Assembly (NCBI GenBank): GCA_024036415.1
Contig: JAMWET010001940.1
Coordinates: 803,501-867,500, forward strand
Direction of reading: 5' to 3'
Length of the DNA stretch: 64,000 nucleotides
Origin: Prochilodus magdalenae
Lineage: Eukaryota > Chordata > Actinopteri > Characiformes > Prochilodontidae
The notes below the pieces were generated by a model. That model saw only the letters and a list, made by a program, of their open reading frames with translations. It searched no databases and was not told where the DNA came from. Shown here in pieces: positions 25,401-40,400 of the stretch. Position 1 is the first letter of the stretch; every line of letters begins with the position of its first letter. Both the position numbers and the translations under genes were made by a program.

Positions 25401-27511
25401 TAATTGATTACAGTTGGGTTTGGTACACAAATCCACACTCACTTTAAAAGTTCCACACTCACATAAAAAAACCTATTTAAATGTAGAAATATGGATACCA
25501 TGAAAACATACACCATCCAAGGATTGCGGATGGTTTGATTTTCAGTTCTGGAGGACAGTAACAGTTTGTAACAACTGAGTCAGTGTGTGTGTATGTTGAG
25601 TAGGCTTAGACTTGAGAAATGTTGGGCTCCCACCCTTCTCTGCTGTAAAGCTAATCCGAAACACATGTGTGCAGCCGAGCTTATCTCCATGAGTAACTAA
25701 CAGGAGACTGAGGTTTCTTTGTGCTGATCTGAAATCAGTGTCCTGAAGCCTACACTCAGCTCATACAAGAAACAACAGCTGGAATCAGGTCTGATAAACA
25801 GAAACCAACAGCAGAAGCAATGGAAATTATGTTCAGACATGTTATTAAGGCACCACTCATTTAAAATGCTTTTAAAATGAGTCCTAATGGTGTTTGAACC
25901 CACATGGCTGAAATCCTGTGAAAACCTTTAAGGGGGTAGTACATGAGACTGTGCCCTTTGACTAAAGAAAAAAGCTTTCGTAGTTTTTCCTTTGGTTCGT
26001 TAAGTTTGCACAGATCAACTGTCTGCAAAGTTGTAAAGCCCAAAAGTACACGCCAAGGGAGAAGCACTCTCCTAAAGAAACCAGCTCTCAGCTGCCTGAA
26101 ACGCATTGTTGGAATTCCAGTCCCTTTCTGTGTTACAACGTGACGCTATCTTGTAACACAATCTGTATTGACCGCTAACAGCAAGCTCACTGGGCTCATC
26201 ATGAGGTGGGACTTAAAGACGCAGGAGTTCTAACAGAGCAATTCAACCAGATAATAAATACAAATGGACAGTATGAGAACGATACTGTATTTTGTAAAAA
26301 GCTGTGGGATGTAAATCTATTCTAGTAGACCCCAAAAATAAAACTGTGACCACTGAAAATAAACATCATGTGTTCCATTTAATTAAGTTACCGCAGTAAC
26401 AGCTGGCAGTAATGAGTGATGGATAAAAGCATGTCTGTCATATATCAGACGAAACAGGACACTTCAATCAAAAAGGCTCCAGAGAAGAAGAAGATTACAT
26501 TTTTGTGTGAATCAAAGATGCCAGTATACCATAAGTAAACTTAACTGACCTGTATTTAATTATATTCTTTAAGTGACAAAAGCCCAAAACTTACGTGTTA
26601 TCACTGTGTTTTTTGGCACGTGCACTTGAGTTACAATATATATCTCAAATATACCCTCCAGCCGCTGTTTATCATGGTCATGAACAAGATGAATCTGTTG
26701 CAAGCACAGTCCTGATTTGACGGAACAAAAGCAAATACATAATTTCCAATTATTGACCACAAAATACGCTTGTTTGGTTTGAAGTTAGATTGTTTGGTTG
26801 TTTACTAAACTATGTGGCTAATGTAGCTTGTATAGACCAGTCCCAATTGTGGGAACTGCATGCATAAATGATCAAACACTTGCCTCTAGAGGTGTTGAGT
26901 TGTTAAGTATTTTTAAATAGACTTGCTAATGCGGTCTCTGACACTGTATAACGTGTTATAAAAACAAACTAACGCTTCCACAGTTTGTATTTTACAGTAG
27001 GTTTTGTAGTGTCGGAAACCACATAAGCAACTGTGTAGAGATTCCGGTGTGGCGTTTGCTCTGTGGTATGTGGGGATGGTTATCTTATTTCTGATATTAG
27101 TCTTGTAGGTTCAGTGCAGAAATAAAGAAGCAAACCCTTTTTAGAGGCGTTTACAGGCATATAGTTTAAACAAATCATCTTAACGCCTTGTGTAAAAAGC
27201 ATTTAGCTGATTTTTCACATATTTCATATTTTTGTGTTTCTGAATTTGAAGTTTCCCGTTTGCCGCAGAGCAGCGTCTTGCTCACATTCCTCAGAGGTTG
27301 TTGGCCTGTTGTCTACTCTTTTATTCCCTCTGTTCTCCCTGTAGGCCAGTGCCAGCTGTCTTAATACAAGTCCGTCACACCCTGGGTCATTGGGTCTATG
27401 GACAGTGTGAACTGACCCCGTATGTGGTTAAGGGGGTGGGTGTCGGGGGTGGGGGGATGTGCTGGAGGGGGTTCCACCATCTGCAACGGCAGATTCAATC
27501 AGCTGACTTAA

Positions 27512-27587
<76 letters not shown>

Positions 27588-30500
27588 ACACACACATACA
27601 CCCACACACACACACATTCAGTCAGAAGATAATATTTATGTTTTTGAACAAGTATATAATGTGTTCTACATGCTAGCAGTATTTAAGTGTGCTCCCTGTA
27701 GAACTGTGGTCACCGGCATAGTTCTAACCTGCATTTAACATGCCCCCTGACCCCCCCTACCTAAAAGTAACATGCCCGATCTAGCCAATCAAGAACCTCT
27801 GTAGAAGTTCATTAGCTGGAGCAGACGTGGCAGAATGGATCCAGACCAGGCTTGGTGAGCACTGCAGTAGAGGATCTGTAAACACATATTGCATTGTAGA
27901 GTGGCCAATGTCTGGTCCTATCTGTCCTCTCTTAGTCTTTCACAGCCCCTTGCACTCAATTGACCTGACTTGGAATGCGCGGAATGCACCGTCTGCTTTC
28001 TTATTCTGGGTCAGGGCTTACCGTGCGAGAGTGTGTGTGTTGGTGCAGGAGACCATAGCCCCACGTCTCACTACATTATTCTATTGTGACTGAAATGAAA
28101 CGTGTTCTTTTAGCGTTTCTGTGGCATTCCTCGTTTATCTCGCCATCTTGAAACATTCTGATTCGGACTGTTGCCCGATGCTACCCTATTTAAAGGAGAA
28201 CTCTAATCCCAGTCTGTCGCATCTATCGACTAGTCCGTCGACTATTGATAAACATGGAAAAGAATTTACATTTGTTTCCTTACTCAAAAAAATCTGCAAA
28301 CCTAACACCACTATGCTAATAACAGATTTCACAATATGACAAATATAGATGTCTGTTACAGTTTTTAAAGGGGGTTTTCACATCTGATCGTCTGAACCAA
28401 GGTTCAGGCTTTTGTTAGATTATATACATTTGATGCGGTTACTTTTGGATTCACATACACCCAAATGAAGATTGCTCTAACCAGTACCCACTAAAGCGCT
28501 AAAAACTTGCCCTGGAAATTCTACTTTATTATGATTGTTTGCTGACTTATGCCATAGCAGTTATTAAACATACTTCCCTCTTACTTCCATTTCACTCCCT
28601 ATCATCATACGATGATGGGAATTTTGCTTAAGTATTTATAGCAACATGCATATAGAAAAATGCCATTTTTGACAGACAGCAGTACTGATCTCTGTAATTG
28701 GTATATATGATTTTATTCCTATTAATATTTGTTTTTGCATTCTAATACAGATACAACACAAAATATCATGTGATAAGTGTAATTGTAGACGTATGTGAGG
28801 TTTAAGTTTAAATGACTGTATGATGGATTTAGCTTTGTAACGCTGGTGCCCCCACAGCTTGTTTTCTAGCTACAGAGAAATGATAAAATGACTGCCCATG
28901 GTAATCCTACATATGCTAGATCATCTTGATAACCACTAGACCATTCCTTTTAAAGGCCCTATTGTGAAAGGTCTGGAGGAGGACGCTCTATGCTGTTAAT
29001 GATATTTACTTTGACTGATTTGCTTTGGCCTCCATTGAAGGTTTACAGCACCAGTGTACTTCCAGCTGAGCTGAACTGACCCATGATGGTTTGGTTGAGG
29101 TCTAGACATGCTTTGTGAAGGTCTACATTCCTTCTCCTTCTATTTTCCTCCTCCACTACTCTGCTGGGTTCAGCTTTATGAAGCCTTTTGTGTACTACAT
29201 CATAATGTGTCAGGAGATAAGAGTAAGAGTGATTGTTCTAAGGTCAGGGTGCCCCTTTGGACATGCTAGGTGTATTTTATTAGGATATAAAAAGCAAAAG
29301 GTTTGTCCTAGATCAGCACTTTTACTCTGAGAAGGTCAGACTACTTCAGAGTTATCCTGCACTGGCATTGTAACATAGCAACACTGTGAACATTATTGAA
29401 CATGTTTTATTTGTAATTTGCCAGATATAGTGCTTTATAGATCATTAGACTGATCATTTGCTTCATAAAAAGGTTAGTATTACACAAGAGCTTCATCAAT
29501 ATTTCTGCAAAGCTCCATGGTTGGTAGAGATGAAACAGCAAATCAAGTCATTCTGAGTGATCTAATGTGAAATTTTACCATGTAGAATAACTAGGGTTTT
29601 AAATGTGATGTCTGGAAAAAGGAGTACTGCTTTACAACATGTCCCCCTGCCACCATTAATGGACTTAAAACACTTCTGAGTTTTGGAGCAAAATCTTATT
29701 CACCTTGGCACCTGAAACACCATAGATGCTTGGTTCTTCTGACATAACAAGCTTTTGAGTTAAACCACTCTGAATGAATTTGTTTACATCTTAAAGAATT
29801 GAATGTGCAGGATATTCGTGACCATAGTTGACCATTGTTGACAAGCATATGACTCCATAAGACATGGAGTCTGGGCCATGTTAAATAACAGTCAGTGTTA
29901 TTTGTTAGCAGATGCTGATGCTGTTTAAAATCAGCAGTGCATTTTGGTCCATATAGATTTGACCCTAGTGCAGAGATTTCAAAGACTGAGCCAAATACAA
30001 GTTGTACTGTTTCATGCACTGTGGTTAAGCTTTAATGGAGGGGAAATTCACAGTTTCCCATGAAACATTTTGGCTCAGCTTAATCCCAGTTCTTCTCTGC
30101 AAAAATCTGTCTCTGTCTAAAACTGTTACACTGAACGACTGAGGTGAGGCAGTCAGGATTAAAGAGGACTGACAGCGTGTCTGGTGGAAGGAGCATCAGT
30201 GTAATTAGGGCAGTTGAAAGAGCCACAAGTAGTGGCTTGTTAAAACTGTGATGTTATCACCAGCCTGTTTTAGGCATTTTGCACACTTGTTTGTCAGACA
30301 TGCTATTCATATGGTTGAAGTCTGTGAAAAAACACCTAACCAGTGATAATTTACCTACTGGCATTAGCATTGCTGTGGCGTGTCGCTCACACACAACACA
30401 ATTACAGGCCTCTTAATGTAACATTTTCACCACTGGAATGTGGAAAATTGCATTGGAAACACATATACACTGTACTTACATTGACCTCTTCAACACTGGC

Positions 30501-31930
30501 CTCTTTACATAAACCTCTTTACATTGATTTATTATTCATCAAAAATACATAGCTACCAGCATGACATCACACAGCATGCACATGTGCGAGTTCAGGTTCG
30601 ATTTGGATCAGATTCATTCACTCATATGTGAATCATATGTTTCACAGAAAGTTACACACAAGCCTCAACAACTAAATATAATATCAGTTTCCTTCTATAC
30701 TTATCCAGACCATGCTTTACCTTAGTGTAGCAGCCATTCCAATTCAGACATTTACTTACAGGTTTCCAAGAGAGCTGCAGGGGCATTTATCCGCACCTCT
30801 GAAGTTCAGTCTTAAAAGTTGGTTGCATTTTCTGCTTCTTATAATTTGAGTAACCCCAGACACATTCAAAGATGTTGAGGTCTGGACTGGTCAGTTCACT
30901 GATTACCAGCAGCTTCTTTTCTTTGTTTGATGTGCAGATGTTTTATTTCTTTCTGAGTAAGGGCTTCACAGCCACCCATAGCATTAAGTTGTCTTCTCAC
31001 AGTGAAAGGATGGACCGCAATGCTTTTGGATTTTTTTTAGATTTGAAGCAACAGTGGAGCTTTCACAGATCTCGTGCAAAAACAAAAACTTAATCTAAGC
31101 AATTTTTATGGATTATCTTATATTTTACGTTAATAATAGCTTTTGAAAAAATGAATAGCTTGTGCATATTAAATAAATTAAATAAATAAAATTTGCACAG
31201 TGCTAAATATGCCATCTAATTGTACGGCTGCAGTGTTTAACTCTATTCCCATATTTTATTCTCTGGCTCAAAACAGCAAATACCTGCATCTAAATTGAAA
31301 TATAACACAAATAGTCTTTAGTTCACGCTCAAATCATTAAATAACACATGCCCAAATGTCGTCAGATTCAAGGCAGGTTTGGTGTCTGAAGTTAGACAAA
31401 AATCTCAAGCAAAATTCAAGCTTCAAAATGTCAACCGCTGCTACTGTTTTTAAAAGTGCAGTGCACATTTGTCCATTTCTTATAGTTAACCGTGTGTGAA
31501 GCAGTGTCAGAAACCGCATAAATGATCTTTGTGCAGTGATTGCTAATTTCTGAGCTTCTTAGTAGCTGTTAGCTACATTAGCGTGGTGGCTCCAGGAACA
31601 CCGTTCCTGCCTCGGCTGGAGGGAGTTTAAACCTGGTTTTGTCTCTTAAATCAGTGCCGCCATAGCTGCGATGCTGATTTTAGCTGATAGTAGCTGATTT
31701 TCAGTCAGAGTTTAAACAGGCAAGGTTCTAGCGGGATGAAACAGTGGCCGAGCGCGAGAGTCACGGGTTTGGAGCTGCTCCTGCATTCCTTTCTCCTTCT
31801 GCTCTGGGGGAAATGTTTGCTTTTTCATTTCCTCTCTTACATTCCCGTCGCTTTCACACTCATGCCATCAGCCTGCAGGCCCAGAGAAAAAGGCTTGCAT
31901 GCTCTGTCTGTGTGCTTATGTCTGACTGAG

Positions 31931-32024
<94 letters not shown>

Positions 32025-34452
32025 CACCTGCCATTTCATATCAAGCTGTTACAGCTTTCTTCTAGCATAATCCCTTTTTCCACTGGGCCTGGAAACTCTG
32101 ACTCTTTATACCCCCTCAGTCCTTTCTCTCTCAGTGCAAAGGTCAGAGTTGAAGAGTCTCCGGGCATAGGCAGATGTCTCTCCCTCTCTCTTTCTCTTTT
32201 TCTGTCGGCCCCAAGGTTTCCAACCGGATTTCGGCTTCATGCTCAAACTCCTTGGAGGAATCCTATTAATTCTAGTTGATATTGGAGTCTAGGGATGCCT
32301 CAGTTGAAAGGCGTCAAATATCTTACTTTCTACTCCGCTACAATATGCAAAATCTGTCCTTCCTTTGGCTCATGCATGCATAACAAGTACCATGTCAAAA
32401 CACCACCAACCATAGTACAGCATACCTAGTTTTGAGCTTGTTTTGACCTGTTGGACAGAACGTGGTTCTAGCTAATGGAAATTGTTTGTATTCAGTGTTT
32501 TTTGCTTGTAGTCATTTTAATAGACCTCAGTGTCACACTACTTAATGACCTTCTGTGAAAAGCCTTGTGGACCGAGAGACACTAGAGTCTCTTCACCTAC
32601 AATGAGTTGAATAAAAATCTGGTTCCAGACATAATAACAGGACATTAGAGCCATAACAACGCATGCTACTTTTACTTTGCATACTTAAGTGCCTATGAAG
32701 GTAAATACTTGAGTACTTTTTTTGAAGTGGAGGTTTAAAAGGAGGAACTACTACTTTTACTGCAAGTGCTACTTTAACTCAAGTGCATGGTTTGTGTACT
32801 TCGTCCACCACTGCATTTTGGATTGTTAGTATTATGCATGTTGGCTTCATTATGCAGTTTATCTGTTTATCAGTCAAATTACGAATGAATCACGTAACTC
32901 ATTTGCTGGGAACATACACTGTTATCAAGGCATTTTTACATAGTGTAATCCGTGTCATTGTGACAGCCTTAAATCCTAAATAGTGTAGTGTGAAACCGAT
33001 GTGGAATTTGAGATTTTATGGTGCACTGAATAGTTTCTACATTTCAGCGTCTGTTTTCATATGCATCGTCTTCAAGCTTGTGCTTTCCCACAACGTCCAC
33101 ATTACATTAAGTGTCATGTGTAAGGCAAAACCTGGCCCAAAGACGCAATAGTCCGTTAAGTGCTTGTCAACAAACATCAAGGAACAGACGGTGTATTCTC
33201 TGTGTTGTCTTCTTTATGTGTTTGCACAATTGTCTGGCTGGTTGGCTGTCCTTATAGGTTCTTGTAAAGGACACATTGTCTTTGACCATGTGTGTGGTGA
33301 GAGCGTCCTCCTGGTGGATCAGTGCAGCAGCTGTTCATGAAGCAGTGCTCAGTGTCCTTGTGTTAAAGAGATTTGTGGCCAACTTTGTGGACTTGAAATC
33401 ACCGTTCTTGTTGTTTAAAAAAATGCGAATTATAGCCATAATAATGAGCTAGATGGAACTGCAAAAAACACAAGAGGAGCTTAACATTTCATTCTGGAGA
33501 CAAATTAGTATAATATAATAATATAAATGACCATAAAGTCTGTTCCTGCACTGATACATTGCTGAAGGATCTGCTGAAAGTAAGTCTCACGCTGATTTCA
33601 AATAAAAGTTAAAGCAGTCTGAAACCTCAGTTTGACAGAATTCATGGATTCGCATTCTCTTTGTGTTTTCGTACTTAAGTGTTTCCTCATTACAGACCTG
33701 CCTGCTGTCATGGCCACTGATGAACTTGAGGTTTATGAAGCTCTTTCAGTAATGTTACCTATCTGTCCTCCTTCAGCGTTTGCCAGCTTGCAAAAATGAA
33801 ATTCAAACAGCCCGTCCTCAAATATCTACTATATCTACCCCAGAGTGCTTGTAGTCTTTAAAACAGACCTTTCACCTTTAAGATGTATCACCAGAAAAGG
33901 CTTTTCTGAGTCTGCAGAATAGTCTTTGTGTCCAGAGTGTATATTTTTCCATATACATATATGTGCATATATATATTCATATATAGTTTTCTGGGTGTTT
34001 ATAACTGGAAAGCTTTTAAACCTACATTCTATTTGGCAGAGAACAAAAGCTAAGAGCGCATTTAATTAGTCTAGAACATGTTCCGGTCCTAGATGCCTGT
34101 TAAAATGACATGTTAATATGATCATCAAAAGTTCATCTAACTTTCACTGTGGATAACGCCTCCACGTTTGTATGTGTGCCTCGAGTCAGTGAAGACTCTG
34201 GACACAAAAACAGGTTGACATTGTGTGTGAGTGCCATCTGCTGTGCAGACATGTGGACCTGTGTGTGTGTGTGTATGTGAGTGTGAGGACATGTGTTGGG
34301 GCATTATCATTGTGAGTTCCAGACGGACCCACCCCCTTTTGAAGGTCAGAGGTCAGTAGTTCTGGACCCCATCTGGAGCTGAGGTAAAAAAGAAACTACA
34401 GCTTATTCTGAGGGACTCAGAGAGCTCTGTAACAGAGCAGCACACTTCAAAT

Positions 34453-34491
<39 letters not shown>

Positions 34492-37400
34492 AGTGGAAAA
34501 GAAGAGGCTAATAATAGCCAAACAGCGCAGAGGAAACTGCAACTGAACCACTCTCTGCATGTGTGTTCTAGACATAAAATGGTGGTGGATACACAGCACT
34601 CGATTGTTTGTTCCTGCTTCAGGGCTGTCGTTACCAGTTAAGATGGAATATTTTAATACTTTGTTGAGTAATCAAACAGTAAAAACAGTCATAACTGATC
34701 ATTAACCAAAGAAAAGTGAATTATACCAAGCCCTTCAGAACATTAAAACTAATTCACTGGAAAAAAACTGAAAAAGCAATAATCATTTATTTAAAAAAAC
34801 ATAATAAAAAATATTCAGTGCGGTGCAAAGATTTCAGATGCCTGAGAACACTTGATGTAAAAATCTGTCTTTCACATTCGGCCTCAGTCTCTTTGAGTCT
34901 CAAGTCACCCAGTGCAATGCTAGCCAACAGAATTGACAGATGCCTTGTTCAGTCTGCAAGCCCAAATACATTTTTGATTTATCCAGATTGTATCCAGAAT
35001 AATCTTTGATAGTCTGGACATCACAAAGCCACATGAAGTCCCAAACCACATTTAGAAGTGCTTTAAAATCTGATTCCAATCTGATATTCACAGTGTCCGT
35101 CTGGACTCTCAGATCAGATTTTTAAATATTTTAAATATATTTTTTGTCATTTTTAACACAACAAACAACTGCTGTATCAAATCCAGAGTGACCGAAGTGC
35201 TGGGATTCGCTATTGGTTGGTGATCTCTGGACACACAAATCTGATCTGATCACTTGCCAATCCGGTTTTCCTGCAGTCTGAACACAGCCTTAGTGTTTTT
35301 CACCAAGCATGTTCCCCTCCAGTGACACTGCCATAATGGGTGTCTCAAAAAAATGGCATCACATGACTTGCTGGAAACTTAGGGAATAATTTTGGGAAAC
35401 AATAAAAACACAATGGGTAATATTAGGATATTTCAAATAACATAGTATGCAGGACTTGCCTGAAATTAAATCTGCTGTGATTGTGGTGGAATTTTAACAA
35501 AACTATGTGAACTATGTGGAACCACGCTCAAAAACTATTACTTTTACAGTATTTATGTTTATTTGTATTTATTTTCTAAAGGTATATAGATCTTATCTAG
35601 ATCTTTACTGGCAGAACACACTTTCTTGATAAGTGGTTTAGCTTTGGTGACTGTATAAACACTGCACATAAGTCGGTTTCTTACTGTATTAAAGTCATGC
35701 TTTATAATCACTGTGAAGGTTTCAGTTGGTCAAGTTCAATCAAGTAATCATAAAAACCCAGACTCCATTTTACCATGCAATTCTGGCCAAGTGAAACCTC
35801 AGACACCGACTCTGCAGTAACAAAAGCTTGCGCTGCCATCTAGAGGTTGGTTTGTGTGTTTGCTTTATCTGATGGTCTCCAACACTGATCCTATAGATCT
35901 TTCTTTTGGTGGAGTCAAGTTTTAAAGCTGGGATGAGTTCTTGGTAGGCTGGCTCAGATGTGTTAGTGTTAGCTGAAGGCTGGAACTAAACCCTGCAAGG
36001 AAGCAGATCTCCAGAAGGAGCACTCTTTTCCGTTTTTAGATGAAGTGATTGCTGATTGCGGAAAATGTATTAAGGTTGTTGCTCACTAGATGGCAGGAGA
36101 AGCATGTTACCGTTCCATTTACATTGTGAACATGTTTGTATGTTAACGCTGTGTGTGTTTGTTTCTTTGTAGGACGTGAAGAGTAAGAGTAAAGTATGTG
36201 CCAATGTGTTCTGTGGAGCAGGACGTGAGTGTGCAGTGACGGAAAAAGGACAACCCACCTGCATGTGTATCGAGGTGAGCAAGAACACATTTTCACCGAC
36301 GCCCCACATTACAAATGAGAAAAGTGTTAATATTTAACTGGTACCACTGAACCACTAGAGCTGAACCACTAGAGCTGAACCACTAGAGCTAAACCACTAG
36401 AGCTGAACCACTAGAGATGAACCACTAGAGCTGAACCACTAGTGCTGAACCACTAGAGATGAACCACTAGAGCTGAACCACTAGAGCTGAACCACTAGTG
36501 CTGAACCACTAGAGCTGAACCACTAGAGCTGAACCACTAGTGCTGAACCACTAGAGATGAACCACTAGAGCTGAACCACTAGAGATGAACCACTAGAGCT
36601 GAACCACTAGAGCTGAACCACTAGTGCTGAACCACTAGAGCTGAACCACTAGAGCTGAACCACTAGAGCTGAACCACTAGAGCTGAACCACTAGAGCTGA
36701 ACCACTAGAGCTGAACCACTAGAGCTGAACCACTAGAGCTGAACCACTAGAGCTGAACCACTAGAGCTGAACCACTAGAGCTGAACCACTAGAGCTGAAC
36801 CACTAGAGCTGAACCACTAGAGCTGAACCACTAGAGCTGAACCACTAGAGCTGAACCACTAGAGTTGAACCACTGGAGCTAAACCACTAGAGCAGAACCA
36901 CTTCAGCCGAACCACTAGAGCCGAACCTCTAGAGCTGAACCTCAAGAGCTGAACCACTAGAGCTGAACCTCTAGAGCTGAAGCACTAGAGCTGAACCACT
37001 AGAGCTGAACCACTAGAGCTCAACCACTAGAGCTCAACCACTAGAGCTGAACCACTAGAGCTGAACCACTAGAGCTGAACCACTAGAGCTGAACCACTAA
37101 AGCTAAACCACTAGAGCTAAACCACTAGAGCTGAAGCACTAGTGCTGAACCACTAGAGCTAAACCACTAGAGCTGAAGCACTAGTGCTGAACCACTAGAG
37201 ATGAACCACTAGAGCTGAACCACTAGAGCTGAACCACTAGTGCTGAACCACTAGAGCTGAACCACTAGAGCTGAACCACTAGAGCTGAACCACTAGAGCT
37301 GAAGCACTAGTGCTGAACCACTAGAGATGAACCACTAGAGCTGAACCACTAGAGCTGAACCACTAGTGCTGAACCACTAGAGCTGAACCACTAGAGCTGA

Positions 37401-40400
37401 ACCACTAGAGCTGAAGCACTAGTGCTGAACCACTAGAGCTGAAGCACTAGTGCTGAACCACTAGAGCTGAACCACTAGAGCTGAACCACTAGAGCTGAAG
37501 CACTAGTGCTGAACCACTAGAGCTGAACCACTAGAGCTGAACCACTAGAGCTCAACCACTAGAGCTGAACCACTAGAGCTAAACCACTAGAGCCACTAGA
37601 GCTGAACCACTAGAACTGAAGCACTAGAGCTAAACCACTAGAGCCACTAGAGCTGAACCACTAGAGCTAAACCACTAGAGCCACTAGAGCTGAACCACTA
37701 GAACTGAAGCACTAGAGCTGAACCACTAGAACTGAACCACTAGAGCTGAACCACTAGAGCTGAACCACTAGAGCTGAACCTCAAGAGCTGAACCACTAGA
37801 GCTGAACCACTAGAACTGAAGCACTAGAGCTGAACCACTAGAACTGAACCACTAGAGCTAAACCACTAGAGCTGAACCACTAGAGCTGAACCACTAGAGC
37901 TGAACCACTAGAGCTGAACCACTAGAGCTGAACCACTAGAGCTGAACCACTAGAGCTGAACCACTAGAGCTGAACCACTAGAGCTGAACCACTAGAGCTG
38001 AACCACTAGAGCCACTAGAGCTGAACCACTAGAACTGAACCACTAGAGCTGAACCACTAGAGCTAAACCACTAGAGCAGAACCACTTCAGCCGAACCACT
38101 AGAGCCAAACCTCTGGAGCCGAACCTCTAGAGCCGAACCTCAAGAGCCGAACCACTGGAGCTGAACCTCTAGAGCTGAACCTCTAGAGCTGAACCACTAG
38201 AGCTGAACCACTAGAGCTGAACCACTATGAGGAACTAATTTCTAAATACTTTATATATAGTACCAGAAAAGGTTTTTTGATGTCACATGTCAATAACAGA
38301 ACACTGTACAGAACCATTTTTAAAAACCATCATAGAAGAAAAACATTTAGATTAGATTAGATTAGATTAGATTAGATTAGATTCAACTTTATTGTCATTG
38401 TGCAGAGTACAGGTACAGAGCGAATGAAATGCAGTTAGCATCTAACCAAAAGTGCAAGTACAGTATTATTTAAATAGAGCCGTAGTAATAAATATATACA
38501 TATATAAGCATATCTATATACATATATATGAATGTATAAGAGCAGCATTACAAATGAATGTTTGAACTGTAAGAGTAGTGCAAGTAGACAGTATGTACAC
38601 AATAAAAATAACATCTGAGGCAGAGATAATATGAGAACAGTCTGTAAACACGAGTATACAGTAGGCTTGGTGATGAATAAAGTGCATTTAACCATGGAAA
38701 AAACAATGTATGCCCTCAAAAGGTTCTGTAAGTAACCTTTGTCAGCGTTTGAAGAACCATGTACTACTGTTTATTTAAGTTTAAGAAATGTGACAACAGA
38801 GATCTGACATCCATAGCAGTCAGTAGATATTGGGTATACAATTAAAATGTAATATTATATCAGTCGATTTGATAAATTAACCCCTCTGAAAACACAGGTA
38901 ATGGCTACCAAATCAGTTTTAGGTCCTAATCAATGATGCAATTTTGATAATTTGGGGATCAGCCCACAAATCTTTCCTAAAAGAACAGACCATGTTTATT
39001 TGCCAGCAACACCAGTAATGTTCAGTGATATACAGTGATTTAAACAGACTGCTCACTGGACTGAGGTGCATGTTTTTTTGGGCCCTTGCAGCAATGTAAG
39101 CCCCATAAGCGTTCAGTGTGTGGGAGTAATGGGAAGACCTACCGCAACCACTGTGAGCTTCATCGTGATGCCTGTCTGACTGGACTCAAGATACAGGTGG
39201 CCCATGATGGACACTGTGAAGGTATGCATGTGTGTGATTCAGAGTTATTTTCCAGTAAATGGACAGCTTCATATGATTCAGTATTAACATAAATATGTGA
39301 AATATAATAATATGCTTTAATCTTACGCTTAGACTTGTTTATTGGCTCTAGTTTATTTTCTACATGTGGTGCTTATCATGCAGTGGGGACATTCATATAT
39401 CTTCCCTCGTTCCTTAAAGCAACAGCTGGTCAAAGGAAAAAGCGAATTAGCATACATTCCTTTTATCTTAACCCATAAGAGCCCAGAGCCGTTTCCCCAT
39501 AAGGTAAAATAATGAAGGGTCAGTTATTAGATCATAAAATATCAGTCTTATTGTGACAAAGAGGTCACATGGCGTCTTCTGTAAGTATTATAGAGTCATA
39601 ATACTGGTAGCATGTCACAACAACCACAATGTCATCACTGGTATTCCATCATGGTGTTCTAGAAATGGTCTCAGAATGTGTATGTGTAATATAGAATATG
39701 GGTATATGTAATATAGAATATGGGTATATCTAATATAGATATGGGTATGTGTACTATAGAATGTGGGTATATGTACTATAGAATATGGGTATATGTAATA
39801 TAGAATATGGGTATAAATACTATAGAATATGGGTGTATGTAATATAGAACATGGGTATATGTAATATAGAACATGGGTGTATGTAATATAGAATATGGGT
39901 ATAAATACTATAGAATATGGGTGTATGTAATATAGAACATGGGTGTATGTAATATAGAATATGGGTATGTGTAGTATAGAATATGGGTATATGTAATATA
40001 AAATATGTGTATATATAATATAAAATATGGGTATATGTAATGTAGAATATGGGTATATGTGATATAGAATAGGGATATATGTAAAATAGAATATGGGTGT
40101 ATATAATATAGAATATGTATATGTAATATAGAATATGGGTATATGTAATGTAGAATATGGGTATATGTAATGTAGAATATGGGTATATGTAATATAGAAT
40201 ATGGGTGTATGTAATGTAGAATATGGGTATATGTAATATAGATATGGGTATATATAATATAAAATATGGGTGTATGTAATATAGAATATGGGTATGTGTC
40301 ATATAGAATATGGGTATATGTAATGCAGAATATGGGTATATGTTATATAGAATAGGGGTATGTGTAATATAGAATAGGGATATATGTAATACAAAATAAT

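Larger units (their letters stand above)
16419..36172 (+). other. fstl1 intron 2, 19.75 kb
   Basis: No independent gene recognised. It holds a MITE-like element (17195-17590), CT-rich and (CTTCT)n tracts, a Tc1-like remnant on + (20195-20470), a repeat shared with 56635 (25060-25155), a G-quadruplex motif and (CA)n (27432-27620), a Tc1-like remnant on minus (30720-31075), (GA)n (31932-32024), an interspersed repeat (32660-32820) and (GT)n (34454-34488). Stretches between these show nothing I can name. A long intron next to the signal-peptide exon is a common place for enhancers, but none can be pinpointed by eye. Confidence 0.7.
36275..39091 (+). other. fstl1 intron 3
   Basis: About two thirds is the 14-bp minisatellite (36345-38228). 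Then come AAGGTT-type scraps, (ATTAG)n and an L2-like retroelement tail (38385-38690). The last 400 bases show nothing recognisable. Confidence 0.75.

Noticed and set aside
27298..27738. 146-codon + frame
   Set aside because: Built on the CA repeat within fstl1 intron 2.
31736..32034. Frames ending in Arg-Glu or Leu-Ser repeats
   Set aside because: Readthrough of the GA microsatellite.
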